Of a stretch of 64,000 bases of DNA, positions 31,016-38,307 are shown piece by piece. The notes beneath the pieces were generated by a model. It did not search any database. It was given only the letters and a program-made list of their open reading frames with translations, and had not been told where the DNA came from. Location: NCBI RefSeq assembly GCF_003664585.1, contig NZ_RCHI01000003.1, forward strand, positions 62,001 through 126,000. Reading direction: 5' to 3'. The DNA comes from Paenirhodobacter hankyongi. GTDB taxonomy: Bacteria; Pseudomonadota; Alphaproteobacteria; Rhodobacterales; Rhodobacteraceae. Each line of letters begins with the position of its first letter. Positions within the stretch are counted from its first letter, which is position 1. Position numbers and translations under genes: made by a program.

Positions 31016-31031
31016 GCATGCCATGGTATGC
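31016..31031. promoter_or_regulatory. Imperfect 16-bp palindrome upstream of gap1
   Basis: GCATGCCATGGTATGC is symmetric at 14 of 16 positions and lies 65 bases upstream of the first gap start. It looks like a regulator site, but no regulator is adjacent. The rest of the 255-base gap after fliG is GC-rich with short hairpins and no clear gene. Confidence 0.3.
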
Positions 31032-31095
31032 GCTCGCCATAACTGCATCGAGTCCGCGCGATCGCCCCTCGCATCGCCCAGTCAGGAGAGCGCAT

Positions 31096-32100
31096 ATGAC
31101 CGTCACCATCGGGATCAATGGCTTTGGCCGCATCGGCCGCTGCACGCTGGCCCATATCGCCGAAGCCGCGCGCAACGACGTTCAGGTCGTCAAGATCAAC
31201 GCCACCGGCCCGATCGAGACCAACGCCCACCTGCTGAAATACGACTCGGTGCACGGCCGCTTCGGCGGTCCGGTGAAGGTCGAGGGCAAGACGCTCGACC
31301 TCGGCCAGGGCCCGATCGAGGTGATGTCGACCTACAACCCCGACGAGCTGAACTGGGACGGCGTCGACGTCGTCCTCGAATGCACCGGCAAGTTCAACTC
31401 GCGCGAGAAGGCCGCCGTCCACCTCGGCCGCGGCGCCAAGCGCGTCCTGGTCTCGGCGCCGGCCACCAATGCCGACAAGACCATCGTCTATGGCGTGAAC
31501 CACCGCGAACTGCTGCCCGAGCATCTGGTCGTGTCGAACGGCTCGTGCACCACGAACTGCCTCGCGCCGCTCGCCAAGGTGCTGAATGACAACATCGGCA
31601 TCGAGTCGGGCATCATGACCACGGTGCACAGCTATACCGGTGACCAGCCGACGCTCGACCGCCGCCACAAGGATCTGTATCGCGCCCGCGCCGCGGCGAT
31701 GGCGATGATCCCGACCTCGACCGGCGCTGCGAAGGCGATCGGCGAAGTGCTGCCGGAACTGGCCGGCCGCCTCGACGGCACCTCGCTGCGCGTGCCGACG
31801 CCGAACGTCTCGGCCGTCGACCTGACCTTCTACGCCGCGAAATCGGTCACCCGCGACGAGGTGAACGAGATCGTCCGCGAGGCCGCCGCCGGCCACATGG
31901 GCAAGGTTCTGGCCTATGACCCCGAGCCCAAGGTCTCGATCGACTTCAACCACACGCCCTATTCGTCTATCTTCGCCCCCGACCAGACCAAGGTCACCGG
32001 CGGGCGCCTGGTGCGCGTTCTGGCGTGGTATGACAACGAATGGGGCTTCTCCTGCCGCATGGCCGACGTGGCCGGCGCGATCGGAATGCTCCTGAAATAA
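31096..32100 (+). CDS. gap: Glyceraldehyde-3-phosphate dehydrogenase (first of a pair)
   Basis: Phosphorylating GAPDH, 334 residues, with NAD(P)-binding [10 protein letters not shown], catalytic SCTTNC (Cys near 152) and HSYTGDQ. The ATG at 31096 has AGGAGAG upstream; in-frame sequence before it is not GAPDH-like. It is followed 30 bases later by a 47-codon gene and then by a second gap. In phototrophic or autotrophic relatives such duplicates split glycolytic and Calvin-cycle or gluconeogenic duties; direction and cofactor use here are not readable with confidence. Confidence 0.95.
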   Translation: MTVTIGINGFGRIGRCTLAHIAEAARNDVQVVKINATGPIETNAHLLKYDSVHGRFGGPVKVEGKTLDLGQGPIEVMSTYNPDELNWDGVDVVLECTGKFNSREKAAVHLGRGAKRVLVSAPATNADKTIVYGVNHRELLPEHLVVSNGSCTTNCLAPLAKVLNDNIGIESGIMTTVHSYTGDQPTLDRRHKDLYRARAAAMAMIPTSTGAAKAIGEVLPELAGRLDGTSLRVPTPNVSAVDLTFYAAKSVTRDEVNEIVREAAAGHMGKVLAYDPEPKVSIDFNHTPYSSIFAPDQTKVTGGRLVRVLAWYDNEWGFSCRMADVAGAIGMLLK

Positions 32101-32119
32101 TCCCGGGGCAAGCCCGGGA
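32101..32119 (+). other. Hairpin at the end of gap1
   Basis: TCCCGGG (32101-32107) and CCCGGGA (32113-32119) form a perfect seven-base-pair stem starting right after the gap1 stop and ending about six bases before the GGGAG of the microprotein gene. It could trim or stabilise the upstream message. Confidence 0.45.
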
Positions 32120-32130
32120 CGAGGGAGCGG

Positions 32131-32274
32131 ATGAACACCCCCATCGCCATCGGGCTTGCCGCCCTGATCCTGCTGTGTGTGCTGGCCGACGCGTTGTTCA
32201 ACGGCTGGGGCGCATCGCTGTTTCTCGCCCGAAAATCCGTCGATCTGGTCGACTGGGTCGCCTTCTGGCGCTGA
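32131..32274 (+). CDS. 47-residue single-pass membrane microprotein between gap genes
   Basis: Reads MNTPIAIGLAALILLCVLAD for its first 20 residues, then a short loop and a second half ending WVAFWR. One membrane helix spans about residues 5-22; the tail holds Arg-Lys and several aromatic residues. GGGAG precedes the ATG by five bases, so translation is plausible. I recall similar tiny proteins at this position in other Rhodobacteraceae but cannot verify it here. Its function is unknown; a membrane anchor or small regulator linked to triose-phosphate metabolism is possible. Confidence 0.65.
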   Translation: MNTPIAIGLAALILLCVLADALFNGWGASLFLARKSVDLVDWVAFWR

Positions 32275-32314
32275 CCCCCTGTTTTCCCATTGACCTTTCG
32301 TGGAAATTTCACAG

Positions 32315-32331
32315 CCTAGGCCTAGTCTAGG
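32315..32331. promoter_or_regulatory. CTAG-rich inverted repeat upstream of gap2
   Basis: CCTAG-N7-CTAGG, a perfect five-base inverted repeat; three CTAG tetramers fall within 15 bases (32316, 32322, 32327). A TTGACC (32290-32295) upstream could be the -35 of the second gap promoter. CTAG is rare in most bacterial genomes, so the cluster is suggestive of a protein site. Confidence 0.4.
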
Positions 32332-32370
32332 TTGTGCGAATTTTCGCGAAGGCAATCGAAGGAGGCAGGA

Positions 32371-33372
32371 ATGTCGGTCAAGGTGGCAATCAACGGTTTT
32401 GGCCGTATCGGGCGCAATGTGCTGCGCGCAATCATCGAATCGGGTCGCACCGACATCGAGGTCGTGGCGATCAACGATCTCGGCCCGGTGGAGACCAACG
32501 CGCATCTGCTGCGCTTCGATTCGGTCCATGGCCGCTTCCCGGCCGAGGTGACGACTGGCGAGGACTGGATCGATTGCGGCCGCGGCGCGATGAAGGTGAC
32601 GGCGCTGCGCAATCCGGCGGAACTGCCGTGGGCGGGCGTCGACGTGGTGCTCGAATGCACCGGCATCTTCACCTCGAAGGAAAAATGCCTTGCGCATCTC
32701 GAGAACGGCTCGAAGCGGGTGCTGATCTCGGCCCCGGGCGAAGGCGCGGACAAGACCATCGTCTTCGGCGTGAACGACAAAAGCCTGACCAAGGATGACC
32801 TGATCGTCTCGAACGCCTCGTGCACGACGAACTGCCTCTCCCCCGTCGCCAAGGTGCTGAACGACGCGATCGGCATCGAGAAGGGCTTCATGACCACGAT
32901 CCACAGCTATACGGGCGACCAGCCGACGCTCGACACGCTGCACAAGGATCTCTACCGCGCCCGCGCCGCGGCGCTGAGCATGATCCCGACCTCGACCGGC
33001 GCGGCGAAGGCCGTGGGCCTGGTGCTGCCCGAACTCAAGGGCAAGCTCGACGGCGTGGCGATCCGGGTGCCGACGCCGAACGTCTCGGTCGTCGATCTCG
33101 TCTTCACCGCGAAGCGCGCGACCACCGTCGAGGAGATCAACGCCGCGATCGAGACCGCCGCCGACGGGCCACTGAAGGGCATCCTCGGCTACACCAAGTA
33201 CAAGAACGTCTCGATGGACTTCAACCACGACAGCCATTCCTCGGTCTTCCACATGGACCAGACCAAGGTGATGGACGGCACGATGGTGCGCATCCTGTCG
33301 TGGTATGACAACGAATGGGGCTTCTCGAACCGCATGTCGGACACCGCGGTCGCCATGGGCAAGCTGATCTGA
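32371..33372 (+). CDS. gap: Glyceraldehyde-3-phosphate dehydrogenase (second of a pair)
   Basis: A 333-residue GAPDH with [15 protein letters not shown], catalytic SCTTNC and HSYTGDQ, clearly paralogous to the first. The ATG at 32371 has GGAGG seven bases upstream. It follows [14 protein letters not shown] after strand two, where the first copy has INATGPIETNAHLL; the residue after strand two influences NAD versus NADP choice, so the copies may differ in cofactor. Its own upstream region (TTGACC, CTAG repeat) and a terminator suggest independent control. Confidence 0.95.
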   Translation: MSVKVAINGFGRIGRNVLRAIIESGRTDIEVVAINDLGPVETNAHLLRFDSVHGRFPAEVTTGEDWIDCGRGAMKVTALRNPAELPWAGVDVVLECTGIFTSKEKCLAHLENGSKRVLISAPGEGADKTIVFGVNDKSLTKDDLIVSNASCTTNCLSPVAKVLNDAIGIEKGFMTTIHSYTGDQPTLDTLHKDLYRARAAALSMIPTSTGAAKAVGLVLPELKGKLDGVAIRVPTPNVSVVDLVFTAKRATTVEEINAAIETAADGPLKGILGYTKYKNVSMDFNHDSHSSVFHMDQTKVMDGTMVRILSWYDNEWGFSNRMSDTAVAMGKLI

Positions 33373-33395
33373 CCGACATCTGGCCTTCCGGTTGC

Positions 33396-33422
33396 AAGGG
33401 GCGCCCCCCGGGCGCCCCTTTC
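33396..33422 (+). terminator. Terminator of gap2
   Basis: AAGGGGCGCCC (33396-33406) and GGGCGCCCCTT (33410-33420) form an 11-base-pair stem with a three-base loop, followed by T and CGCG. The stem is strong, the U-run short. Confidence 0.7.
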
Positions 33423-33564
33423 GCGTCAACGGCCGCCAGTCATGCGGTTGCAGCAATACGGCCTTCCGGTTCCGGCACTTGTTAGCGCTACCAATGATGC
33501 GCATCTTGGCGGCACGGGGCGGCCTTCCGCGGCCCCCGGTCATCAGGTGGAAAGGTCCGGAAGG

Positions 33565-33732
33565 ATGCGCAAGTTCATCGGACGTCTGGTCAGCGCCGCC
33601 GAACGGCGGGCCCGCTATGCCCGCACGCGGCGCGAGATCGCGCGACTGCCGCTCGACGTCGCGCTCGATGTCGATCTTTATCCGCGCGACGCCGCCCGCA
33701 TCGCGCGCAAGGCGGTCTACGGGCGCGGCTGA
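33565..33732 (+). CDS. DUF1127-like small protein
   Basis: A 55-residue, strongly basic protein beginning MRKFIGRLVSAAERRARYAR and continuing RTRREIARLPLDVALDVDLYPRDAARIA in pattern, which resembles DUF1127 proteins (two amphipathic helices rich in Arg). DUF1127 members in alphaproteobacteria have been linked to RNA metabolism and nutrient uptake. GGAAGG precedes the ATG. It is flanked by long spacers and probably has its own promoter. Confidence 0.65.
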   Translation: MRKFIGRLVSAAERRARYARTRREIARLPLDVALDVDLYPRDAARIARKAVYGRG

Positions 33733-33808
33733 AACCGGCACGGGGTGTGGTTTTCGCGCAACGCACGGCGATGTGATCGCCCGTGTGCACGGGATCGCAC
33801 CCCATCCC

Positions 33809-33837
33809 TTGGCCTCGGGGGCACCCCTCTGTTAGAG
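33809..33837 (+). promoter_or_regulatory. Candidate promoter of marC
   Basis: TTGGCC (33809-33814) and TTAGAG (33832-33837) are 17 bases apart, 30 bases ahead of the TTG start of marC. Confidence 0.4.
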
Positions 33838-33866
33838 ATTGAGCAACCCCTTGAAAGGATTGCCCA

Positions 33867-34499
33867 TTGCTCAGCCCCGCGCAGATTCTGCAGGAATTCA
33901 TCACGCTCTGGGTCGTGATCGACCCGATCGGCACGCTGCCGGTGTTCATCGCCGTCACCGCCGGGATGAGCGCGCATCAGCGCCGCGCGGTCGCGGTGCG
34001 CGCGGTGATCGTTTCCTTCGTGGTGCTGGCGCTTTTCATCGTGCTCGGACAGGTGGTTCTCGACGCCCTCGGCCTGGCGCTCCCGGCCTTCCAGATCGCC
34101 GGCGGGATCGTTTTGTTCCTCTTCGCGCTGACGATGATCTTCGGCCATTCGAAGCCCGAGGAGGAGATTGCCGAGGCCGAGCGGGTGCGCCAGACCTCGG
34201 TCTTCCCGGTGGCGATCCCCTCGATCGCCTCGCCGGGCGCGATGCTGACGGTGGTGATCCTGACCGACAACGACCGTTTCGCCATCGCCCATCAGGCGGT
34301 GACGACGGCGCTGATGGCGCTGGTGCTCGCGGTGACGCTGGGCATCATGCTGGCCGCCTCGCCGCTCTTGCGGGTGATCGGCACCACCGGCGCCGCGGTG
34401 ATCAGCCGGGTCATGGGAATGCTGCTGGCCGCCGTCGCCGTCGATGCGGTGCTGCGCGCCTTCGTCTCAATCGGCGTGCTGCCCTCGTTCAGCGGCTGA
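33867..34499 (+). CDS. MarC family integral membrane protein
   Basis: A 210-residue protein with six hydrophobic segments; FITLWVVIDPIGTLPVFIAV at the N-terminus and IPSIASPGAMLTVVILTD in the middle are MarC signatures. The function of MarC proteins is unsettled; an early link to multiple antibiotic resistance was not confirmed. The start is a TTG at 33867, set by AAGGAT six bases upstream. It is convergent with coaD, two bases between stops. Confidence 0.88.
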   Translation: MLSPAQILQEFITLWVVIDPIGTLPVFIAVTAGMSAHQRRAVAVRAVIVSFVVLALFIVLGQVVLDALGLALPAFQIAGGIVLFLFALTMIFGHSKPEEEIAEAERVRQTSVFPVAIPSIASPGAMLTVVILTDNDRFAIAHQAVTTALMALVLAVTLGIMLAASPLLRVIGTTGAAVISRVMGMLLAAVAVDAVLRAFVSIGVLPSFSG

Positions 34500-34501
34500 G
34501 C

Positions 34502-34999
34502 TCAGCCCTTGCCGAGCTTCGCCAGAAGCCGGGTCTGCACCGCCGGGGTGACGAAGCGCGACACCTCGCCATCGAGCCGGGCGATCTCCTTCACCAGTTT
34601 CGAGGCGATCGCCTGACGCCGCGCGTCGGCCATCAGGAACACCGTCTCGACGCTGGAATCGAGCGCGCGGTTCATGCCCACCATCTGGAATTCATATTCG
34701 AAATCAGCGACAGCGCGCAGCCCGCGGATGATGACATTGGCGTTCACGTCGCGCGCGCAGTGAATCAGCAGGTTCTCGAACGGATGCACCACGATCTCGC
34801 CGCCACAGCGCGCAGTGATCTCGGCGCATTCGGCCTCGATCATCTCGACCCGTTCCTCGAGAGTGAACAGCGGCCCCTTGTCGCGGTTGATCGCCACCCC
34901 GATCACCAGCCGGTCAACGAGCGGCATCGCGCGCTGGATGATGTCGATATGCCCCAGCGTCACCGGATCGAAAGTTCCGGGGTACAGGCCGATGCGCAT
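34502..34999 (-). CDS. coaD: Phosphopantetheine adenylyltransferase
   Basis: Penultimate step of coenzyme A synthesis: transfers AMP from ATP to 4'-phosphopantetheine. The 165-residue nucleotidyltransferase begins MRIGLYPGTFDPVTLGH, carrying the TFDP and GH nucleotide-binding motifs, and has RGLRAVADFEYEFQM typical of CoaD. The ATG at 34999 has GAGGAGG a few bases upstream. It is downstream of the CBS-domain gene on the same strand with a 91-base gap. Confidence 0.96.
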   Translation of the reverse strand: MRIGLYPGTFDPVTLGHIDIIQRAMPLVDRLVIGVAINRDKGPLFTLEERVEMIEAECAEITARCGGEIVVHPFENLLIHCARDVNANVIIRGLRAVADFEYEFQMVGMNRALDSSVETVFLMADARRQAIASKLVKEIARLDGEVSRFVTPAVQTRLLAKLGKG

Positions 35000-35090
35000 G
35001 GGCTCCTCCTCAGTGCCGTTCCTCACAGGTCAAGGGCACGCAACAAGATTGCGCGCCCTTTTGCAAGACTTGTGATGCCGCATCGCGGCG

Positions 35091-35525
35091 TCAGTTGCCC
35101 ATGATCATCCCGGTCAGGGCTTCCTTCTCGACGTGCAGCTCGCTCAGCCGCGCCGCGATCACGTCGCGGATCGAGATCAGGCCGACCATCTCGCCCGCCT
35201 CGATCACCGGCATGTGGCGGAAGCCGCCGGCGCTCATCTGCTCCATCACCTCTTCGGTGGTGTCGGTGCGCGTGCAGCCCACGGCATTGCGCGTCATCAC
35301 CTCCTCGACCATCAGGTTCAGCGCCGCGGAACCGCGCCGGCCGAGTTCGCGCACCACGTCACGCTCCGAAATGATGCCGTCGACGTGCTTGCCATCGGTC
35401 GAGACGATGAGCGCACCGATCCTGCGGGCCGAGAGCACCCGCGCCACCTCTGCAACCGTGGTGCCCGGCACCACCGTCACCACCCCGTCGTCCCCCTTCG
35501 ACTTCAGAATCTGCAGAACCTGCAT
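35091..35525 (-). CDS. Two-CBS-domain protein
   Basis: A 144-residue soluble protein made of one tandem CBS pair: VPGTTVAEVARVLSARRIGALIVS and later TEEVMEQMSAGGFRHMPVIEAG with GLISIRDV. CBS pairs bind adenine nucleotides and act as energy or redox sensors. The protein carries no extra effector domain. The ATG at 35525 has GGGAGG upstream; a longer in-frame form from 35549 is less likely. Confidence 0.88.
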   Translation of the reverse strand: MQVLQILKSKGDDGVVTVVPGTTVAEVARVLSARRIGALIVSTDGKHVDGIISERDVVRELGRRGSAALNLMVEEVMTRNAVGCTRTDTTEEVMEQMSAGGFRHMPVIEAGEMVGLISIRDVIAARLSELHVEKEALTGMIMGN

Positions 35526-35601
35526 CGCAACCTCCCTTTTGCATGCCATGTCCCAGCGTCACAACTGCGTGATCGTCTGTCAAGTGACGCGAAGGTCGGG
35601 G

Positions 35602-36501
35602 TCACTGCACCGCGGCCGCGGCCTCGAGCCGGGCGATCTCGGCGCGCAGCCCCTGACCGAGCGCCTCGGCGAGCCGGCCAAGCCGTTCCGAGCGGCGGTC
35701 ATCGGCATGGCGCAACAGCCAGAAGGTGCGGCGCAGGCCGATCTCGTCGGGCAGGACCCGGCTCACCCCCGGGCAGAAGGGAATGGCGAAGTCATGCACG
35801 ATGCCCAGCCCCGCCCCGGCCCGCACCATCTGCATCTGCACCGACACGGAATTCGAGGCGAGCCCCACCGCCTCGACCCCGGTCTCGGCGAGATAGTCGA
35901 GTTCCTTGTCGAAGATCATGTCCGGGATATAGCCGATCATCCGGTGCCCGCGCAGATCGGCCCGGCTGGTGACCGGCGGATGCGCCGCCAGATAGTCGCG
36001 GTCGGCGGCCAGATGGAGCTGATAATCGGCCAGCTTCTGCACCGTCAGCCGCCCCGCCGTCGGCCGCGACACGGCAATCGCCATGTCCGCCTCGCGTTTC
36101 GACAGGTTGAACAGCCGCGGCAGGGCGATCAGCTGGATCTCGAGCCCCGGATGCGCATCACAGATCGCCGCGCAGACCTGCGGCAGAAGATAGTTCGCGC
36201 AGCCATCGGGCGCACCGATCCGCAATTGCCCGGTCAGCTGCCCGGCCTCTCCGGACAGCGCCTCCTCGGCCGCCGCCGTCGCCGCCTCGGCGGCCTCGGC
36301 ATGGGGCAGAAGCCGCGCCCCCGCATCGGTCAGCGCATAGCCATGCGGCGATTTCAGGAAGATTTTCGCCCCCAGCCCCTCCTCGAGCCGCGCGATCCGC
36401 CGCCCGACCGTCGCCGCGTCGCATTTCAGCACCCGCCCCGCGCCCGACAGGCTTTCCGCCCGCGCCACCGCCAGAAAGACCCGCAGATCGTCCCAATCCA
36501 T
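35602..36501 (-). CDS. LysR-family transcriptional regulator, divergent from mmsA
   Basis: A 299-residue LTTR with an N-terminal winged helix-turn-helix (DLRVFLAVARAESLSGAGRVL, then CDAATVGRRIARLEEGLG) and a periplasmic-binding-protein-like effector domain. It is transcribed away from mmsA with 105 bases between, so it likely controls the valine operon and itself, perhaps sensing 3-hydroxyisobutyrate or a related intermediate. The ATG at 36501 matches the usual LTTR start. Confidence 0.88.
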   Translation of the reverse strand: MDWDDLRVFLAVARAESLSGAGRVLKCDAATVGRRIARLEEGLGAKIFLKSPHGYALTDAGARLLPHAEAAEAATAAAEEALSGEAGQLTGQLRIGAPDGCANYLLPQVCAAICDAHPGLEIQLIALPRLFNLSKREADMAIAVSRPTAGRLTVQKLADYQLHLAADRDYLAAHPPVTSRADLRGHRMIGYIPDMIFDKELDYLAETGVEAVGLASNSVSVQMQMVRAGAGLGIVHDFAIPFCPGVSRVLPDEIGLRRTFWLLRHADDRRSERLGRLAEALGQGLRAEIARLEAAAAVQ

Positions 36502-36510
36502 CGTCCAACC

Positions 36511-36537
36511 TTTGCAGAAACGCAAAACACCTTTTGC
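36511..36537. promoter_or_regulatory. Overlapping LysR-type operator between the regulator and mmsA
   Basis: TTTGC-N6-GCAAA (36511-36526) is a perfect LTTR-style dyad, and its right arm is reused in GCAAAA-N4-TTTTGC (36522-36537). The two overlapping dyads lie 9-36 bases upstream of the lysR start and 70-96 bases upstream of mmsA, a standard layout for a divergent LysR-controlled promoter. Confidence 0.55.
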
Positions 36538-36606
36538 CAGACTTCCTCTTTTACGGTGATTTTCGCAAGGCTAAGGTTTGCCCGACCAATTCACGGGAGG
36601 CACTCG

Positions 36607-38106
36607 ATGCAAGAGATCGGACACTGGATCAACGGCAAGCTGGTGGCGGGCACGTCCGGCCGCTTCACCGACGTCTACAACCCGGCGACGGGCGAGGTGC
36701 AGGCGCGCGTCGCGCTTGCCACCACCGCGGAGCTTGACGCGGCGGTTGCCGCCGCCGCCGCCGCGCAGCCGGTCTGGGCCGCGACCAACCCGCAGCGCCG
36801 CGCCCGGGTGATGATGAAATTCGGCGACCTGATCAACGCCCATATGGACGAGCTGGCCGAGCTTGTCTCGCGCGAGCACGGCAAGACCCTGCCCGACGCG
36901 CGCGGCGACGTGCAGCGCGGGCTCGAGGTGATCGAGGTCTGCATGGGCGCGCCGGCCCTTCTCAAGGGCGAATACACCGACAGCGCCGGCCCGGGCATCG
37001 ACCTCTACTCGATGCGTCAGCCGCTTGGCGTCGTCGCCGGCATCGCGCCCTTCAACTTCCCGGCGATGATCCCGCTGTGGAAGATGGGCCCGGCGCTCGT
37101 TGCCGGCAACGCGATGATCCTGAAGCCCTCCGAGCGCTGCCCCTCGACCTCGATCCGGCTCGCCCAGCTGGCCCAGGAAGCGGGCCTGCCCGATGGCGTG
37201 CTGCAGGTGGTGAACGGCGACAAGGAAGTCGTGGACGCGATCCTCGACAACGAGACCGTGCAGGCCGTCGGCTTCGTCGGCTCCACCCCGATCGCGCAAT
37301 ACATCTATGGCCGTGCCTGCTCGAACGGCAAGCGCGCGCAGTGCTTCGGCGGCGCGAAGAACCACATGATCATCATGCCCGACGCCGACCTCGACAAGGC
37401 GGCCGACGCGCTGGTGGGCGCGGGCTTCGGCGCGGCGGGCGAACGCTGCATGGCGATCTCGGTCGCGGTGCCGGTGGGCAAGGAAACCGCCGACCGTCTG
37501 ATCGAGAAGCTGGTGCCGAAGATCGAGAAGCTCAAGGTCGGCCCCTATACCGCGGGCGATGACGTCGACTTCGGGCCGGTCATCACCAAGCAGGCGCAGG
37601 ACCGGATCAACGGGCTGATCGGCTCGGGCGTCGAGCAGGGTGCGACCCTTGTCGTCGATGGCCGCGCGCTGAAGATCCAGGGCTACGAGAACGGCTTCTA
37701 CGTCGGCCCGACGCTCTTCGACGACGTCACCCCCGAGATGGACATCTACCGCCAGGAGATCTTCGGGCCGGTGCTGTCGACGGTGCGGATGGACAGCTAT
37801 GAAGACGCGCTGAAGCTGGTGATCGACAACGATTACGGCAACGGCACCGCGATCTTCACCGCCGATGGCGACACCGCGCGCGATTTCGCCAGCCGCGTCA
37901 ACGTCGGCATGGTCGGCATCAACTTCCCGATCCCGGTGCCGCTGAGCTATTACACCTTCGGCGGCTGGAAGAAGTCGGCCTTCGGCGACCTGAACCAGTA
38001 TGGCCCCGACGCGCTGCGCTTCTACACCAAGACGAAGACCGTCACCGCGCGCTGGTTCTCGGGCATCAAGGACGGCGCCAGCCTGAACTTCAAGGCGCTC
38101 GACTGA
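36607..38106 (+). CDS. mmsA: CoA-acylating methylmalonate-semialdehyde dehydrogenase
   Basis: Converts methylmalonate semialdehyde to propionyl-CoA at the end of valine (and thymine) breakdown. The 499-residue aldehyde dehydrogenase has FNFPAMIPLWKMGPALVAGN, GSTPIAQYIY and catalytic Cys in GAAGERCMAIS. Gly/Ser patterns near the Cys match the MMSDH class. The ATG at 36607 gives the family N-terminus; the very long upstream in-frame opening is antisense to lysR. It is followed by a terminator and repeat, then the acyl-CoA dehydrogenase. Confidence 0.95.
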   Translation: MQEIGHWINGKLVAGTSGRFTDVYNPATGEVQARVALATTAELDAAVAAAAAAQPVWAATNPQRRARVMMKFGDLINAHMDELAELVSREHGKTLPDARGDVQRGLEVIEVCMGAPALLKGEYTDSAGPGIDLYSMRQPLGVVAGIAPFNFPAMIPLWKMGPALVAGNAMILKPSERCPSTSIRLAQLAQEAGLPDGVLQVVNGDKEVVDAILDNETVQAVGFVGSTPIAQYIYGRACSNGKRAQCFGGAKNHMIIMPDADLDKAADALVGAGFGAAGERCMAISVAVPVGKETADRLIEKLVPKIEKLKVGPYTAGDDVDFGPVITKQAQDRINGLIGSGVEQGATLVVDGRALKIQGYENGFYVGPTLFDDVTPEMDIYRQEIFGPVLSTVRMDSYEDALKLVIDNDYGNGTAIFTADGDTARDFASRVNVGMVGINFPIPVPLSYYTFGGWKKSAFGDLNQYGPDALRFYTKTKTVTARWFSGIKDGASLNFKALD

Positions 38107-38113
38107 GACGGAT

Positions 38114-38135
38114 GCCGCGCCCTTCGGGGCGCGGC
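38114..38135 (+). other. UUCG-capped hairpin after mmsA
   Basis: GCCGCGCCC (38114-38122) and GGGCGCGGC (38127-38135) pair perfectly around a TTCG tetraloop closed by C-G, an exceptionally stable form. It lies seven bases past the mmsA stop and may protect its 3' end. Confidence 0.55.
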
Positions 38136-38245
38136 TGCCTCCGGCGGGCGTATTTGCGCCAAGAAAAGCCCGGGCGCTTTTTTCTTGGTCCAAATACTCC
38201 GGGGTGAGGCCGAAGGCCCAGGGGCAGCGCCTCTGCCCCCTTGCA
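38127..38245. repeat. Interspersed palindromic repeat, copy C (right half plus degenerate left)
   Basis: The right arm (CCAAATACTCCGGGGTGAGG, a GGCC-GAA-GGCC hairpin, then GGGGCAGCGCC...GCCCCC) is the inverse of the arm in copy B. A degenerate left arm (GCGTATTTGCGCCAAGAA) lies before it, so the whole folds back on itself around the terminator-like hairpin at 38164-38183. Confidence 0.6.
38164..38183 (+). terminator. Terminator-like hairpin in the mmsA 3' region
   Basis: AAAAGCCC and GGGCGCTTTT form an imperfect stem directly followed by more T residues; it is the apex of repeat copy C. Confidence 0.5.
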
Positions 38246-38307
38246 AAATCCGCGCGCCGGATGAAAATTGAACACATATTCATTTCCAGCGTTTCGGGGA
38301 GGAAACC

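Noticed and set aside
33441-33564. Longer form of the DUF1127-like protein
   Set aside because: The 41 extra residues are low in pattern and cover the spacer; GGAAGG and the basic DUF1127-like start support 33565.
38261-38283. TTGAA-N6-TTCAT as a fatty-acid regulator site before the acyl-CoA dehydrogenase
   Set aside because: One arm mismatches and it is AT-rich by nature of the promoter; too weak to call.
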